Assembly: GCA_030429545.1 (NCBI GenBank)
Contig: JAUIFF010000001.1
Location: 779,599 to 843,598, forward strand
Length of the DNA: 64,000 nt
From: Polyangia bacterium
Lineage (GTDB): Bacteria > Myxococcota_A > Polyangia > Nannocystales > Nannocystaceae
Direction: 5' to 3'
Position 1 is the first letter of the stretch, and each line of letters begins with the position of its first letter. The notes under the pieces were generated by a model. It saw only the letters and a list, made by a program, of their open reading frames with translations, searched no databases and had not been told where the DNA came from. Below, piece by piece: positions 32,746 through 40,823 of this stretch. A program made the position numbers and the translations under genes.

Positions 32746-33219
32746 GTGCGCCGAGCCATTGAAGCTGCCTACCGGACGCAGGGGCCTATCGTACTACGAC
32801 GTGCGCGCAGTCTTCTGGGCAACGACGCCGACGCGCGCGAAGTGGTGCAGGAGGTCTTTACCTCGCTGCTCGCGCGCCCGGAGCAGTACTCGGGGGCCGG
32901 CTCGCTGATGGCTTTTTTGTATCGGGCGACGACAAACCGCTGCCTGAACCGGATCCGCAACCGCAAGACGCGTGCGCGTTTGTTGCGCAATCAAGGGCCC
33001 CCGCTGGCGGTCGCGCCTGCCCGTGCTGAAACGTGCTCGGTCGTTCGCGAGCTACTCGAGCGACTGCCCGAACAACAGGCTGCGGTCGCAGTTTACTACT
33101 ACATCGATGGCATGACCCAGGTCGAGATCGCCGGCATGCTCGGCTGTTCTCGGCGACATGTCGGAAACTTGCTGACACGTCTGCGCGGACGCGTGAGTCG
33201 TGACGAGGTGACACCGTGA
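32746..33219 (+). CDS. ECF-family RNA polymerase sigma factor
   Basis: The 157-residue protein has region 2 (ADAREVVQEVFTSLLARPEQ, then LYRATTNRCLNRIRNRKTRA) and region 4 (LPEQQAAVAVYYYIDGMTQV, EIAGMLGCSRRHVGNLLTRL), with no N-terminal extension. It directs RNA polymerase to stress promoters, probably including its own operon. Its stop overlaps the GTG of the anti-sigma gene (GTGA). A zinc-finger anti-sigma factor and a caspase-like protein follow, so release of the sigma factor may be tied to an envelope or protease signal. The start is the GTG at 32746. Confidence 0.9.
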   Translation: MRRAIEAAYRTQGPIVLRRARSLLGNDADAREVVQEVFTSLLARPEQYSGAGSLMAFLYRATTNRCLNRIRNRKTRARLLRNQGPPLAVAPARAETCSVVRELLERLPEQQAAVAVYYYIDGMTQVEIAGMLGCSRRHVGNLLTRLRGRVSRDEVTP

Positions 33220-33968
33220 CCATTCGTGAACAACACATCCCCGATGACTGCCTTTCGGATTTTGTGCTCGACGCGTTGCGGATAGGTGCACTCGACCCAT
33301 CTCGCGGCCCGGAAGTCCGCAGGCATCTGCTTTCGTGTCGGCGCTGTCGGGCGCGGCAGCAACAGCTCGACGCCGATGCCGAGGCGAGCGAGTTGCCACC
33401 ACTGCCAGCCTCGCCACTGCCATTTCGCCGGCGTCTGCGAACGATCACGCTGTATACTGCGGCAGTTGCAGCACTGATTGTTTTTGTGGTGATAGGCGTC
33501 GAGACACAGCCGGAGTTGATCGAGAAATCACCCGACACTGGCGACTATGTGAGTACCCGCGTGAAGGGGACTGCAAGGTTGCTGTTTCATGTGCGGCGAG
33601 ACGAACGTGTATTCGAAGGTGGACCCGGCGAGGTGCTGTACCCCGGCGATACTGTACGGTTTGCCTACTCTTGGTCCCAAGGTGGCACGATAGCCGTGCT
33701 CAGCCGCGATGGTGCCGGGGTCTTAAGTGTGTACTTCCCAGCGACAGACGCGATGCATGAAATCACGGCCGGCCATGCTATCAGTTTGCCGGGCGCGGTG
33801 CTGCTCGATGATACGACCGGGGCGGAGATTTTTTACGGGGTGTTTTGCACGCGGCGCGTGCCGGTGGAGCGCCTTCGTCAGGCGGTCGCGCAACATCCAC
33901 AGGATCCGCGTCCACCGAGCGGATGTACGATCGACCAGATACGCGTGCGCAAGGAGGCGAGAGACTGA
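33216..33968 (+). CDS. Zinc-finger anti-sigma factor with DUF4384-like domain
   Basis: The 250-residue membrane protein has an N-terminal zf-HC2 motif (RRHLLSCRRCRARQQ), one transmembrane helix (LYTAAVAALIVFVVIGV) and an extracytoplasmic beta-rich domain like DUF4384 (FEGGPGEVLYPGDTVRFAYS and SVYFPATD). The cytoplasmic zinc finger should sequester the ECF sigma factor encoded immediately upstream. The outer domain is the presumed sensor. DUF4384 is often found with caspase-family proteins, which fits the next gene. Its stop overlaps the next ATG (TGATG). Confidence 0.85.
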   Translation: MTIREQHIPDDCLSDFVLDALRIGALDPSRGPEVRRHLLSCRRCRARQQQLDADAEASELPPLPASPLPFRRRLRTITLYTAAVAALIVFVVIGVETQPELIEKSPDTGDYVSTRVKGTARLLFHVRRDERVFEGGPGEVLYPGDTVRFAYSWSQGGTIAVLSRDGAGVLSVYFPATDAMHEITAGHAISLPGAVLLDDTTGAEIFYGVFCTRRVPVERLRQAVAQHPQDPRPPSGCTIDQIRVRKEARD

Positions 33969-35545
33969 TGTGTTGGCGGGCCCTGTTTTTGCTCGTCGTT
34001 GTGATGGGCGTGTGGCTTGCCCCGCGTGTGTCGTGGGCACAGGTTGTCCGCTATGCGGTACTGATAGGTAACAACGAGGGCGACGCCGACGAGGTCAGCC
34101 TGCGCTACGCCGAGCGCGATGCCACCCGCGTCTATGATGTTCTGCGCAACCTAGGAGGATTTCACGAGGAGAATCTCGTGGTTTTGCACGGGCGCGACCG
34201 CGAAACCGTGCAGCGCGTTTTGATCTCGACTAATGCCAGGATCCGCAGCGTCACGGGTCGCGGCGATCAGGCTGTGTTGTTTGTGTATTACTCAGGCCAC
34301 GCAGATGCAGATGCACTTCACCTCGGTGGCGAGCGGCTTGCCGTGTCGAGTCTGCAACAACTGCTGCGGGGTTCTCCGGCTGATTTTCGCATGCTCTTGC
34401 TCGATTCGTGTCGATCTGGTGCCGTCACCCGGGTCAAGGGGGGGAAACAGGCTCCGGCGTTTAAGGTCGCCTTCGATGAACGACTAGCGGGCGAAGGCCT
34501 GGTGTTTTTGACCTCGAGTGCGACCAACGAGGATGCGCAGGAGTCCGACCAGCTGCGCGGATCGTTTTTTACCCACTACTTTGTGTCGGGTTTAGTCGGG
34601 GCGGCGGATCTCGATGGCGACGGCGACATCACGCTCGCCGAGGCCTACGGATATGCCTATGATCATACGATTCGGGCCACCAGCGCGACCCTTTATGGGA
34701 CCCAGCACCCGACATTTCAATTCGATGTTCGCGGCCAGGGTGGGATTGTGCTGACGCGTGTCCGCGAGGTTGCCCGGGGTCATGCTCGCCTGCGCTTTCC
34801 GCCAGGTCGCACCTATCTCGTGTTTTCGGACGGGCCCCAGGGGGCTGTTGTTGCCGAGGTCGGGATCCACGATACGACGCGGACGATCACCGTTCGATCC
34901 GGCAAGTACTTTGTCCGCGGGCGTACCCGCGATCACTTACTCGAGGGACATATCAACGTTCGTGAACGGACGACACTCGATGTCAGCGACAACAACCTCA
35001 AGCGAGTGGAGTACGCCCGGTTGGTGCGCAAAGGCGGGGGCGGGTCGACCCTCGCCCACGGCCCGCTCGTCGGGTACCAGTTTCGCACGCCGCTATGGCC
35101 CCGGACAGGGCTCTGTCACGGTGTGCGGGTCGGGTATCCGGTTGATACCAGGTGGGTGAGTGTGGCCACGAGCTTTGGGTTTTGTCGCGCCGGTTTTGCA
35201 GCGAATCAGCTGACTGTGCAGGCCGATCATTACGACCTTGAACTAGTGGCTGCATATGTTTTTGATCTACCCGTTGTCAGCTTGGTACTCGGCCTTGGTG
35301 GTGGTGTCAGTCTGTTGCACCAGACGTTTGAGACCCAGGGGATCGCACCGCCTCGAAACACCGTTGGGGGCTATGCCGAGGCCCTTACAATGGCTCGAAT
35401 AACCCTTCCACGGGGCTTTTACCTCGCCGCCAGCGTCGCTGCGCAGGTCCAGGTTTTCTCTCAGCAAATCGCCGATCAAGATGTGGCGACAACACGTGCA
35501 GCTTTTACCGCACGGCCCACATTTGGGGTGGGGAAGTGGTTTTAG
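33968..35545 (+). CDS. Secreted caspase-family (C14) peptidase with C-terminal beta domain
   Basis: The 525-residue protein starts with a signal peptide (ALFLLVVVMGVWLAPRVSWA) behind a strong AAGGAGG site. A caspase-like domain follows with VLIGNNEGDADEVSLRYAER and the catalytic dyad H111 (YYSGHADAD) and C148 (LLLDSCRSG). The calcium-loop-like DLDGDGDITLAEAYGY lies in the middle. After about residue 270 come a beta-rich domain and a C-terminal region with outer-membrane-protein-like strands. Translation is coupled to the anti-sigma gene. A periplasmic caspase in an ECF operon may sense or execute proteolytic stress, but its substrate is unknown. The signal peptide makes a cytoplasmic death effector unlikely. 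Confidence 0.87.
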   Translation: MCWRALFLLVVVMGVWLAPRVSWAQVVRYAVLIGNNEGDADEVSLRYAERDATRVYDVLRNLGGFHEENLVVLHGRDRETVQRVLISTNARIRSVTGRGDQAVLFVYYSGHADADALHLGGERLAVSSLQQLLRGSPADFRMLLLDSCRSGAVTRVKGGKQAPAFKVAFDERLAGEGLVFLTSSATNEDAQESDQLRGSFFTHYFVSGLVGAADLDGDGDITLAEAYGYAYDHTIRATSATLYGTQHPTFQFDVRGQGGIVLTRVREVARGHARLRFPPGRTYLVFSDGPQGAVVAEVGIHDTTRTITVRSGKYFVRGRTRDHLLEGHINVRERTTLDVSDNNLKRVEYARLVRKGGGGSTLAHGPLVGYQFRTPLWPRTGLCHGVRVGYPVDTRWVSVATSFGFCRAGFAANQLTVQADHYDLELVAAYVFDLPVVSLVLGLGGGVSLLHQTFETQGIAPPRNTVGGYAEALTMARITLPRGFYLAASVAAQVQVFSQQIADQDVATTRAAFTARPTFGVGKWF

Positions 35546-35639
35546 CTGCTCGGTTTTGGCGTTCGAAATGCTTGATCGATGACGGTTTCTTCGCTGCGAA
35601 GCGGCGACGATCTCTGGTACGATAGAGGATAGTGTTTGA

Positions 35640-36170
35640 CTCGCCGTGGGGATCGACCGACTGATGTCGGGAATGAGTACATATCCGGAGTTCGTCCAGG
35701 CCGTAATCGACAGTATGGCGGACCCGATTTTCGTGCCTCGCGTTATTTCAACCCGTTGTCTGTTCTCCGTGTGGTACCCCTCGGTGCCGGGCCTGACCAA
35801 TACCGGGTGGAGCTCGACCTCACACCTGAAATGCAGTTCGTTGTGGTGTTCCCCGGCGACGAGCTGATTGTTTCGACCCGCGACGGTGGTCGAACAAGTA
35901 TCAATTCACTTTGAGGGGGATATGGTTGAGCAGGTCACTCGGAGCCGGTTCGTCATTTGGAACGCAGGAAAATCCGCCGCGTTGGTGTTGGCGGGCCCAG
36001 GCTTGGGCGAGCAGAGCCTTGAGTTGGACGACCATGTCTCGCACTTGGTTCGCCTCGATAAACCTTTGGTGCACTTGTGCTTGTCTGGTCTCGATCTGAT
36101 GGTTTCGCTGCCCCATAGTGCCCTGTCGGACCATACCAGACGAGGTGGTCGTCGGCCGATTTGGCACGGT
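35640..36170 (+). pseudogene. Possible frameshifted hypothetical gene
   Basis: Two overlapping plus-strand frames look like parts of one gene. One contains VVPLGAGPDQYRVELDLTPE and FPGDELIVSTRDGG. The other, shifted by one base near 35890, contains VSIHFEGDMVEQVTRSRFVI followed by WNAG. This order (a strand ending in an I-S/T segment, then IHFEG, then WNxG) resembles a family of bacterial hypothetical membrane-associated proteins. No clear start or membrane helix is seen, and the C-terminal side degenerates after about 36000. The case rests on codon context and is weak. Confidence 0.3.
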
Positions 36171-36364
36171 TGTGTTACCGATCTCCTAGGGTGCATGTCT
36201 AACTCCTATTGCTCGCCGATTTGCGATCTCAATGCTGCCCCGAGGTTTCAGCCACCTGAATGCCAGCTGCGTCATTATCGACCACCTGCGAAAAACCACA
36301 CATCGTCAACGCAGCGTGACGTGTACAATATCTCCTCCGCGCTAGGCAACGCCGAGGAGAAGTC
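36171..36364 (+). promoter_or_regulatory. Upstream region of the profilin-like gene
   Basis: Contains a TACAAT box (36324-36329) about 35 bp before the ATG and a GAGGAG ribosome-binding site 5 nt before it. Unlike many genes here the profilin-like gene thus appears to have a conventional leader. The rest of the spacer has no recognised feature. Confidence 0.45.
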
Positions 36365-36781
36365 ATGTCCTGGGACCAATACATCGACTACCTGATCGAG
36401 AAAACCACCGACAGCTCTGGCACAGTTCACTGCAACCGCATGTGCATCATTGGGATCAGCGACGGCAATCCATGGAACACCACGCTGCATCCCAAAGTCC
36501 TGTTACCAACTGCTAACGAGCGCGTGCGAATTTCCCAGGCCTATCAATCTGAAAACATGCAGTCTTTCCAGAGCGGCGGCATTTATATCGAGAAAACCCG
36601 ATTTCAGTACATCAACTATAGTATTGGACGGTTACTCGGAAAAGCCAAGAAAAAGTGTATCGTAATGTTCCCAAGCAAATCGGCAATCCTCATTGCTCGC
36701 ACAACAAAAAACGGCGACCCGGGCCTTGTCGCCGATGAGCTCGTTGCGCTTGCCAAGTATCTCGAGTCGTTGGGGTATTAG
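36365..36781 (+). CDS. Profilin-like protein (eukaryote-type actin-binding fold)
   Basis: A 138-residue protein with profilin length and strand order. The N-terminus is MSWDQYIDYLIEK, then MCIIGISDGNPW, SGGIYIEKTRFQYI, the basic GRLLGKAKKKCIVMFPSK, SAILIARTT and the C-terminal helix LVALAKYLESLGY. The residues that bind poly-proline in eukaryotic profilins have counterparts: W3, Y6, W37, Y132 and the terminal Y138. Actin contacts cannot be judged by eye. Eukaryotic profilins bind actin monomers, poly-proline proteins and phosphoinositides. I know of Asgard archaeal profilins but of no characterised bacterial one. Codon and base composition look less GC-rich than the neighbours. No actin gene is present in the window; eukaryote-like tubulins lie 6.5 kb upstream. 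Confidence 0.85.
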   Translation: MSWDQYIDYLIEKTTDSSGTVHCNRMCIIGISDGNPWNTTLHPKVLLPTANERVRISQAYQSENMQSFQSGGIYIEKTRFQYINYSIGRLLGKAKKKCIVMFPSKSAILIARTTKNGDPGLVADELVALAKYLESLGY

Positions 36782-37024
36782 CAGCTCGGAGGTTGAGCGA
36801 CCGGTTTCGGGCGCGAGGTGGGCCTGAGAAGTCAACGCCACCACCTCCCGGCCCATCGCCCAAACGTCATGATATTCGCTCTGAGTGTGCCCCCCGGTTT
36901 TTCGCAAATTTTGGTCGAGACCCGAACCGGCATCGTACGTATGCACAGATTCCCGAACAGGCGGGCCTCCAGGTATGGCTCGCTTCCAGTTTTTATCACC
37001 GCCGACTTGTCATCGGCCTGAGCG
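36782..37024. other. Spacer between profilin-like gene and next gene
   Basis: Open frames here (for example near 36868, MIFALSVPPGFSQIL) could be an N-terminal part of the next gene displaced by a frameshift. No feature is firmly supported. Confidence 0.3.
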
Positions 37025-37951
37025 ATGACAATCATGACCGTGGCTCCAACCGTTCGTTACCCTATTGAGCAACGCAGCCGGGGGTGTTACCGCGCCACCA
37101 TGCTCGACGTTGAGACCGGCAAGGTGGTGCGGCGGCAAGTGATCGATACAGAGAACTCTGTGCCCAAACGTCAGGAGTTCGAGAACCTCCAATATTTCGA
37201 GCACCAAGGCGCGCGCTACCTGTGGCTCTCCAACAGAAATTCGATCTACTATCTTCTGCGCGTCGACGACCTCGAGCTTATCCTGTCCACTGCTCGGGAT
37301 GCGTGGGCTCGCGACTACCCCAAACTTGAGGACAAGATCCGGATTGCCTCCAACGGGATGGATGTGTGGGTCTACACCGCAGATGGCTTCAAATGGTTTG
37401 TGGAACCGCTGGCAAAGGCTGTCACCAAGCTTCCTCCTTCCGAGATGTATCCTGAGGGCCATCCGCTCGCCGGGAAAAACGACGAGAAGTTGTCGGTCGA
37501 CGCGGAGATACCCTGTTTGGGAACCGTTGCCTTTGAGTTTAAGCAGGTACAACAGCATCCGCGAGCAGGCACTCGGTTTTCGAGCATCGAGTGTCCCCGA
37601 TGTCGATTGCAGTGGCCTGGTGATCCTCCTGATGCTTTCACCAAAGAAGTGTTTTTGGAGCCTTCGGTGGCGAAGGCCTACGACCCAGAGTGCACCCGCA
37701 AAGTTATGGGCACAGATATCGTGCCAAAACTCGTGCTCCATCGGAAGTCGCTAAAACACGATGCCGATTACTTGCTCTCTGGTTTGACGGACGATGGCAG
37801 TGTCAAGTGGAAGCGTCGATACACTTATAATGTCGAGGGGGTTCACTTGACACCGGAACTCCTCATTTTGAACGTCGGCGACGATTACCTAGAAGCGCTC
37901 GACCTCGCTACTGGGGAGACGCGCTGGGTGTATCCTCCTCCGCGAAGTTGA
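37025..37951 (+). CDS. Hypothetical beta-propeller-like protein (PA2928-like)
   Basis: The 308-residue protein contains repeated strand-turn phrases typical of PQQ/propeller proteins: TMLDVETGKVVRRQVID near the start and EALDLATGETRWVYPPP at the end, with LSNRNSIYYLLRVDDLEL in between. A CPRC motif and a further cysteine occur in the middle. There is no signal peptide at the annotated start, and an upstream frameshifted N-terminus is possible. It resembles PA2928-family proteins of unknown function. It lies 243 bp after the profilin-like gene on the same strand. Confidence 0.6.
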   Translation: MTIMTVAPTVRYPIEQRSRGCYRATMLDVETGKVVRRQVIDTENSVPKRQEFENLQYFEHQGARYLWLSNRNSIYYLLRVDDLELILSTARDAWARDYPKLEDKIRIASNGMDVWVYTADGFKWFVEPLAKAVTKLPPSEMYPEGHPLAGKNDEKLSVDAEIPCLGTVAFEFKQVQQHPRAGTRFSSIECPRCRLQWPGDPPDAFTKEVFLEPSVAKAYDPECTRKVMGTDIVPKLVLHRKSLKHDADYLLSGLTDDGSVKWKRRYTYNVEGVHLTPELLILNVGDDYLEALDLATGETRWVYPPPRS

Positions 37952-38189
37952 GGATAGCCCACAGCAGTGTCGACCCGATTTTTCGCTAGTCAATGGGCAG
38001 TCATTCGTCGCTCACTCGAACACGGTTTGGCCGCTTTAGGAGCGGATGCTCAAACTCGAAGGTGCCGATCGGATAAAAGCACTTTGTAACTTATTTGAGC
38101 GTTCTTGCTTCCTTTGCGACGGTTCGCGGCCAATAATCGCTGCCGTAGGTGGTTGAAGTAGCGAGGGGCTGCTGCGAGATATAACAAAA
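37952..38189. other. Convergent spacer before the mscS terminator
   Basis: No gene is recognised. It lies between the ends of two converging genes. Confidence 0.45.
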
Positions 38190-38209
38190 AGCCCCGCGGG
38201 TGCGGGGCT
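38190..38209 (-). terminator. Rho-independent terminator of the MscS gene
   Basis: AGCCCCGC (38190-38197), a 4-nt loop, GCGGGGCT (38202-38209). Read on the minus strand the perfect 8-bp stem is followed by TTTTTG, 25-45 bp after the mscS stop. This is a textbook intrinsic terminator. Confidence 0.85.
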
Positions 38210-38233
38210 AGGAAGCTGAGTAAACTGCGTGGG

Positions 38234-39046
38234 TCAGGCGACCTTGTCGAGGTGAACATCCATTTGCGGGAACGGAATCGGGATGTTGGCGTTGTCGAGG
38301 CTGACCTTGACAATTTCCGTTCCGGCATCCCACACCGCCCAGTAGTGCTCAGGCTTGGCCCACACCCGCACCTGGAAGTTGACCGACGAATCCCCGAGCG
38401 ATTCGAGGAAAATGTCGTGGCCTCGTTTCGGGTCGCGGTGGGGAACTGTTGCCGCTGCGGCGTCGAGAACCTTGCGAACCTCGGCGAGATTGCTGCCGTA
38501 GTCCACGCCAACACAGATGTCGACGCGCCGCAACTCGTTGGCGGTGTAGTTCTCGATGGCCCCACTGGTGATCGTGCTGTTGGGCACCACCAAGCGCCGG
38601 TTGTCGAGCGTGTTGAGTGCACATACAAACAGGTTGATTTCGGCAACCGTGCCCTCAAGGTCTCCGACCTTGATGTAGTCGCCCACCGTAAACGGACGAA
38701 ACACCAACACCATGACGCCTGCTGAGAAGTTGGACAGGGTGCCCTGAAATGCCAAACCGATGGCCAAGCCGGCAGCACCGAGGATCGCGGCAAAGCTGGT
38801 GGTTTCGATACCAAACAGACCCAAGCAGGCGAGAATCGCCGCAATCAGGACGAGGTAACGGGCGAGGTTGCCAAAAAAGATCGACAACGTCTTGTCGAAC
38901 TTCCGGGCGCTGAGGCCCCGGGTGATTTTTTGCTGAAACCAGCTCGAGATTCGAAACGAGATCCACAGGGCCACAAGGGCACCCAAGACTCGAACTCCGT
39001 AACCAACGAGGAGGGGGGTGAGGTCCTTCAATAGATTCTCTGGCAT
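38234..39046 (-). CDS. mscS: Small-conductance mechanosensitive channel (MscS family)
   Basis: The 270-residue protein has three transmembrane helices. TM3 is the pore helix, containing GAAGLAIGLAFQGTLSNFSA, where the Gly/Ala packing and LAFQ turn are characteristic. The MscS beta domain follows (FTVGDYIKVGDLEGTVAEIN, then TLDNRRLVVPNSTI) and a C-terminal alpha/beta domain ends the protein. It opens on membrane tension to release solutes during hypo-osmotic shock. It has the length of the E. coli MscS prototype and ends before a strong intrinsic terminator. Confidence 0.95.
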   Translation of the reverse strand: MPENLLKDLTPLLVGYGVRVLGALVALWISFRISSWFQQKITRGLSARKFDKTLSIFFGNLARYLVLIAAILACLGLFGIETTSFAAILGAAGLAIGLAFQGTLSNFSAGVMVLVFRPFTVGDYIKVGDLEGTVAEINLFVCALNTLDNRRLVVPNSTITSGAIENYTANELRRVDICVGVDYGSNLAEVRKVLDAAAATVPHRDPKRGHDIFLESLGDSSVNFQVRVWAKPEHYWAVWDAGTEIVKVSLDNANIPIPFPQMDVHLDKVA

Positions 39047-39099
39047 GGCCGGCCGGTGTTATCGCGGGTTGATTGACTGTGCAACCACTTTATGGAGTG

Positions 39100-39378
39100 T
39101 CACTCTTGAGCGAACACGCCCCCTACATAGGCCCATATGGCGAGAATCGTGCTCCACGCGAAGTGACCGACAAGCCAGGCGACCAAGATCGCCAAACCTG
39201 ACGAATACTTTGCGTAGGCAAGCGCCATCGCTATCAGGGTGAGGGCAACAGCCAACAGGTTGATGCTAACAAAGCGGGGTGAAAAACGAGTTTTCACTAT
39301 AGACTTGAGTAGCGGTGCATGGCCTAGAAAACCCAGTATGGCGAGTGTTGTCCGCGAGTAACTTGCTGCGCGCTTCAC
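39100..39378 (-). CDS. Small hypothetical membrane protein
   Basis: A 92-residue protein with two or three hydrophobic helices (FVSINLLAVALTLIAMALAY and LAILVAWLVGHFAWSTILAI) and a basic N-terminus (KRAASYSRT). The GTG at 39378 lies 6 nt after a TATCGT box, the leaderless arrangement common here; another GTG two codons earlier is possible. No family is recognised. It ends 53 bp upstream of the mscS start on the same strand. Confidence 0.6.
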   Translation of the reverse strand: MKRAASYSRTTLAILGFLGHAPLLKSIVKTRFSPRFVSINLLAVALTLIAMALAYAKYSSGLAILVAWLVGHFAWSTILAIWAYVGGVFAQE

Positions 39379-39473
39379 CTGCACACGATAGCCGAGCTGG
39401 CTTGGCAGTCGATAGGTTTTCTCGGCTCGGGTGACGCACGAGCCAGTGGGTGCTTACACAACAAGCCTGCCGA

Positions 39474-40673
39474 CTAGTTGGCCACACGCTTGATCGTCAA
39501 CTCATAGGGCGTGCACTGCCCAGGGTTGTGCACTCGGAATACGCGAATAAATACGAGATCGGGCCAGGCGATATTGTCGACGTAGTGGGCGTTGTCGTCG
39601 TGGTTGTCCTCAAACCACCATTCGAGTGCGGGCTCGATGTCTCCGCTGTGCTCAGTGGCGAGGCCATCGGCAAAGGCCTGGCCATCGCAGGTTCGAAACA
39701 CCTCAAATCGATAGTCGGGGTCATCGGGATTTCCCGAGTTTTCGCTAAAGCTAACCTGGACCGAGCCGGCGTTTGGCCGGGCTCCGTTGGCGTTGTTGAC
39801 ATCAAACCCAACGTGAAACCAGTCTTCGGCCTCCAAGTTGGGTATGACTCCGGCAACTGGCGGTAGCGTTTCGCCCTCGCCAACGTCACCCAAAAACCCC
39901 TGTGGGGACTGGGAACAGCTGGCCAAGCTTTTGTCTCGGTCTGTCCCGACGCACTCGCAACCATCGGCCGGTACTTGGTTGGCGTCGTAGAATCCGACCT
40001 CGCAGTTGGCGATTTCGCAGCCGTCAACTCCGATTTGCGTTACGTTGCATATCCAACCATTTTCGCCGGCTACATTCGGGGCTTCACCACCGCCGGACGG
40101 ACACATTTCGTCGGCGGGCAAGGGATCGATTTCACCGGCACAGTTCTCGGCGATCCCGTTGCACATCTCGACCTCGTCGCCAGCTCCCACCCCAACGTTG
40201 CTGTCGTCGCAATCGGGCCCGGGCTTGTTGTCATCGTAGGCATCGCAGTTGACCCAGGCGTTGTCCTCATCGTTGTCGATACAATTTTCGCACCCCTCGG
40301 GCGTGTAGTTATTGGGGTCGTTGTCGTCGCAGTCGGGGCCGAGCTCGCAGTCTTCGCCGTAACCGTCCATATCCATGTCGACACAAACGGGCCCGGTGGT
40401 GGGGTCGGAGGTCGAGGTTGTGTCGGGGTCGGTGGTCGAGGTTGAGTCGCTGTCGGTCGGCCCCTCGCTCGTGGCGTCGGACTCGGACATGCCCTCGGTC
40501 GACTCGGACCCACTCATCTCGCTACTCGAGCTTGTGGTGGTGGTCTCACCGGTGGCGGTTGTTGTGCCGGTTGTCGTTGAGCCGCTGGCCGACACTTGCT
40601 CGCCCGAGGCACACCCACACAGGAAAAGTACAACTACCAATGGGGAACGGGCACACAACATCGCAGGACTCAC
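39474..40673 (-). CDS. Lipoprotein with MopE-like metal-binding repeats
   Basis: The 399-residue protein has a lipobox signal (SPLVVVLFLCGC), a 70-residue Ser/Thr-rich linker, and DMDMDGYGEDC, GPDCDDNDPNN and GPDCDDSNVG motifs matching the DxDxDG/CDDxD repeats of MopE-like surface proteins, which bind calcium or copper. The C-terminal 170 residues form a beta-rich domain (EDWFHVGFDVNNANG, FVAN-like strands) resembling a pre-peptidase-type module. It is probably surface exposed. TAAGAT with 6 nt spacing precedes the GTG start. Confidence 0.85.
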   Translation of the reverse strand: MSPAMLCARSPLVVVLFLCGCASGEQVSASGSTTTGTTTATGETTTTSSSSEMSGSESTEGMSESDATSEGPTDSDSTSTTDPDTTSTSDPTTGPVCVDMDMDGYGEDCELGPDCDDNDPNNYTPEGCENCIDNDEDNAWVNCDAYDDNKPGPDCDDSNVGVGAGDEVEMCNGIAENCAGEIDPLPADEMCPSGGGEAPNVAGENGWICNVTQIGVDGCEIANCEVGFYDANQVPADGCECVGTDRDKSLASCSQSPQGFLGDVGEGETLPPVAGVIPNLEAEDWFHVGFDVNNANGARPNAGSVQVSFSENSGNPDDPDYRFEVFRTCDGQAFADGLATEHSGDIEPALEWWFEDNHDDNAHYVDNIAWPDLVFIRVFRVHNPGQCTPYELTIKRVAN

Positions 40674-40823
40674 ACCCTAATCTTAGAACATGTCTTATCG
40701 GAAATGTTGACGCGATGCCGCGATGAGCTGTAGCCAACTGACGCATCTGCAAACGCTAAGGCCGGCGAGCTGCGATGACAAAAGCGTGCAAATGCAACCT
40801 GGTGTTCCTGGTAGGATGCGCCC

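Noticed and set aside
36365..36781. Roadblock/LC7 domain protein (common in myxobacteria near MglA)
   Set aside because: The MSW start, the LESLGY end and the aromatic residue pattern fit profilin better; no MglA-like gene is adjacent.
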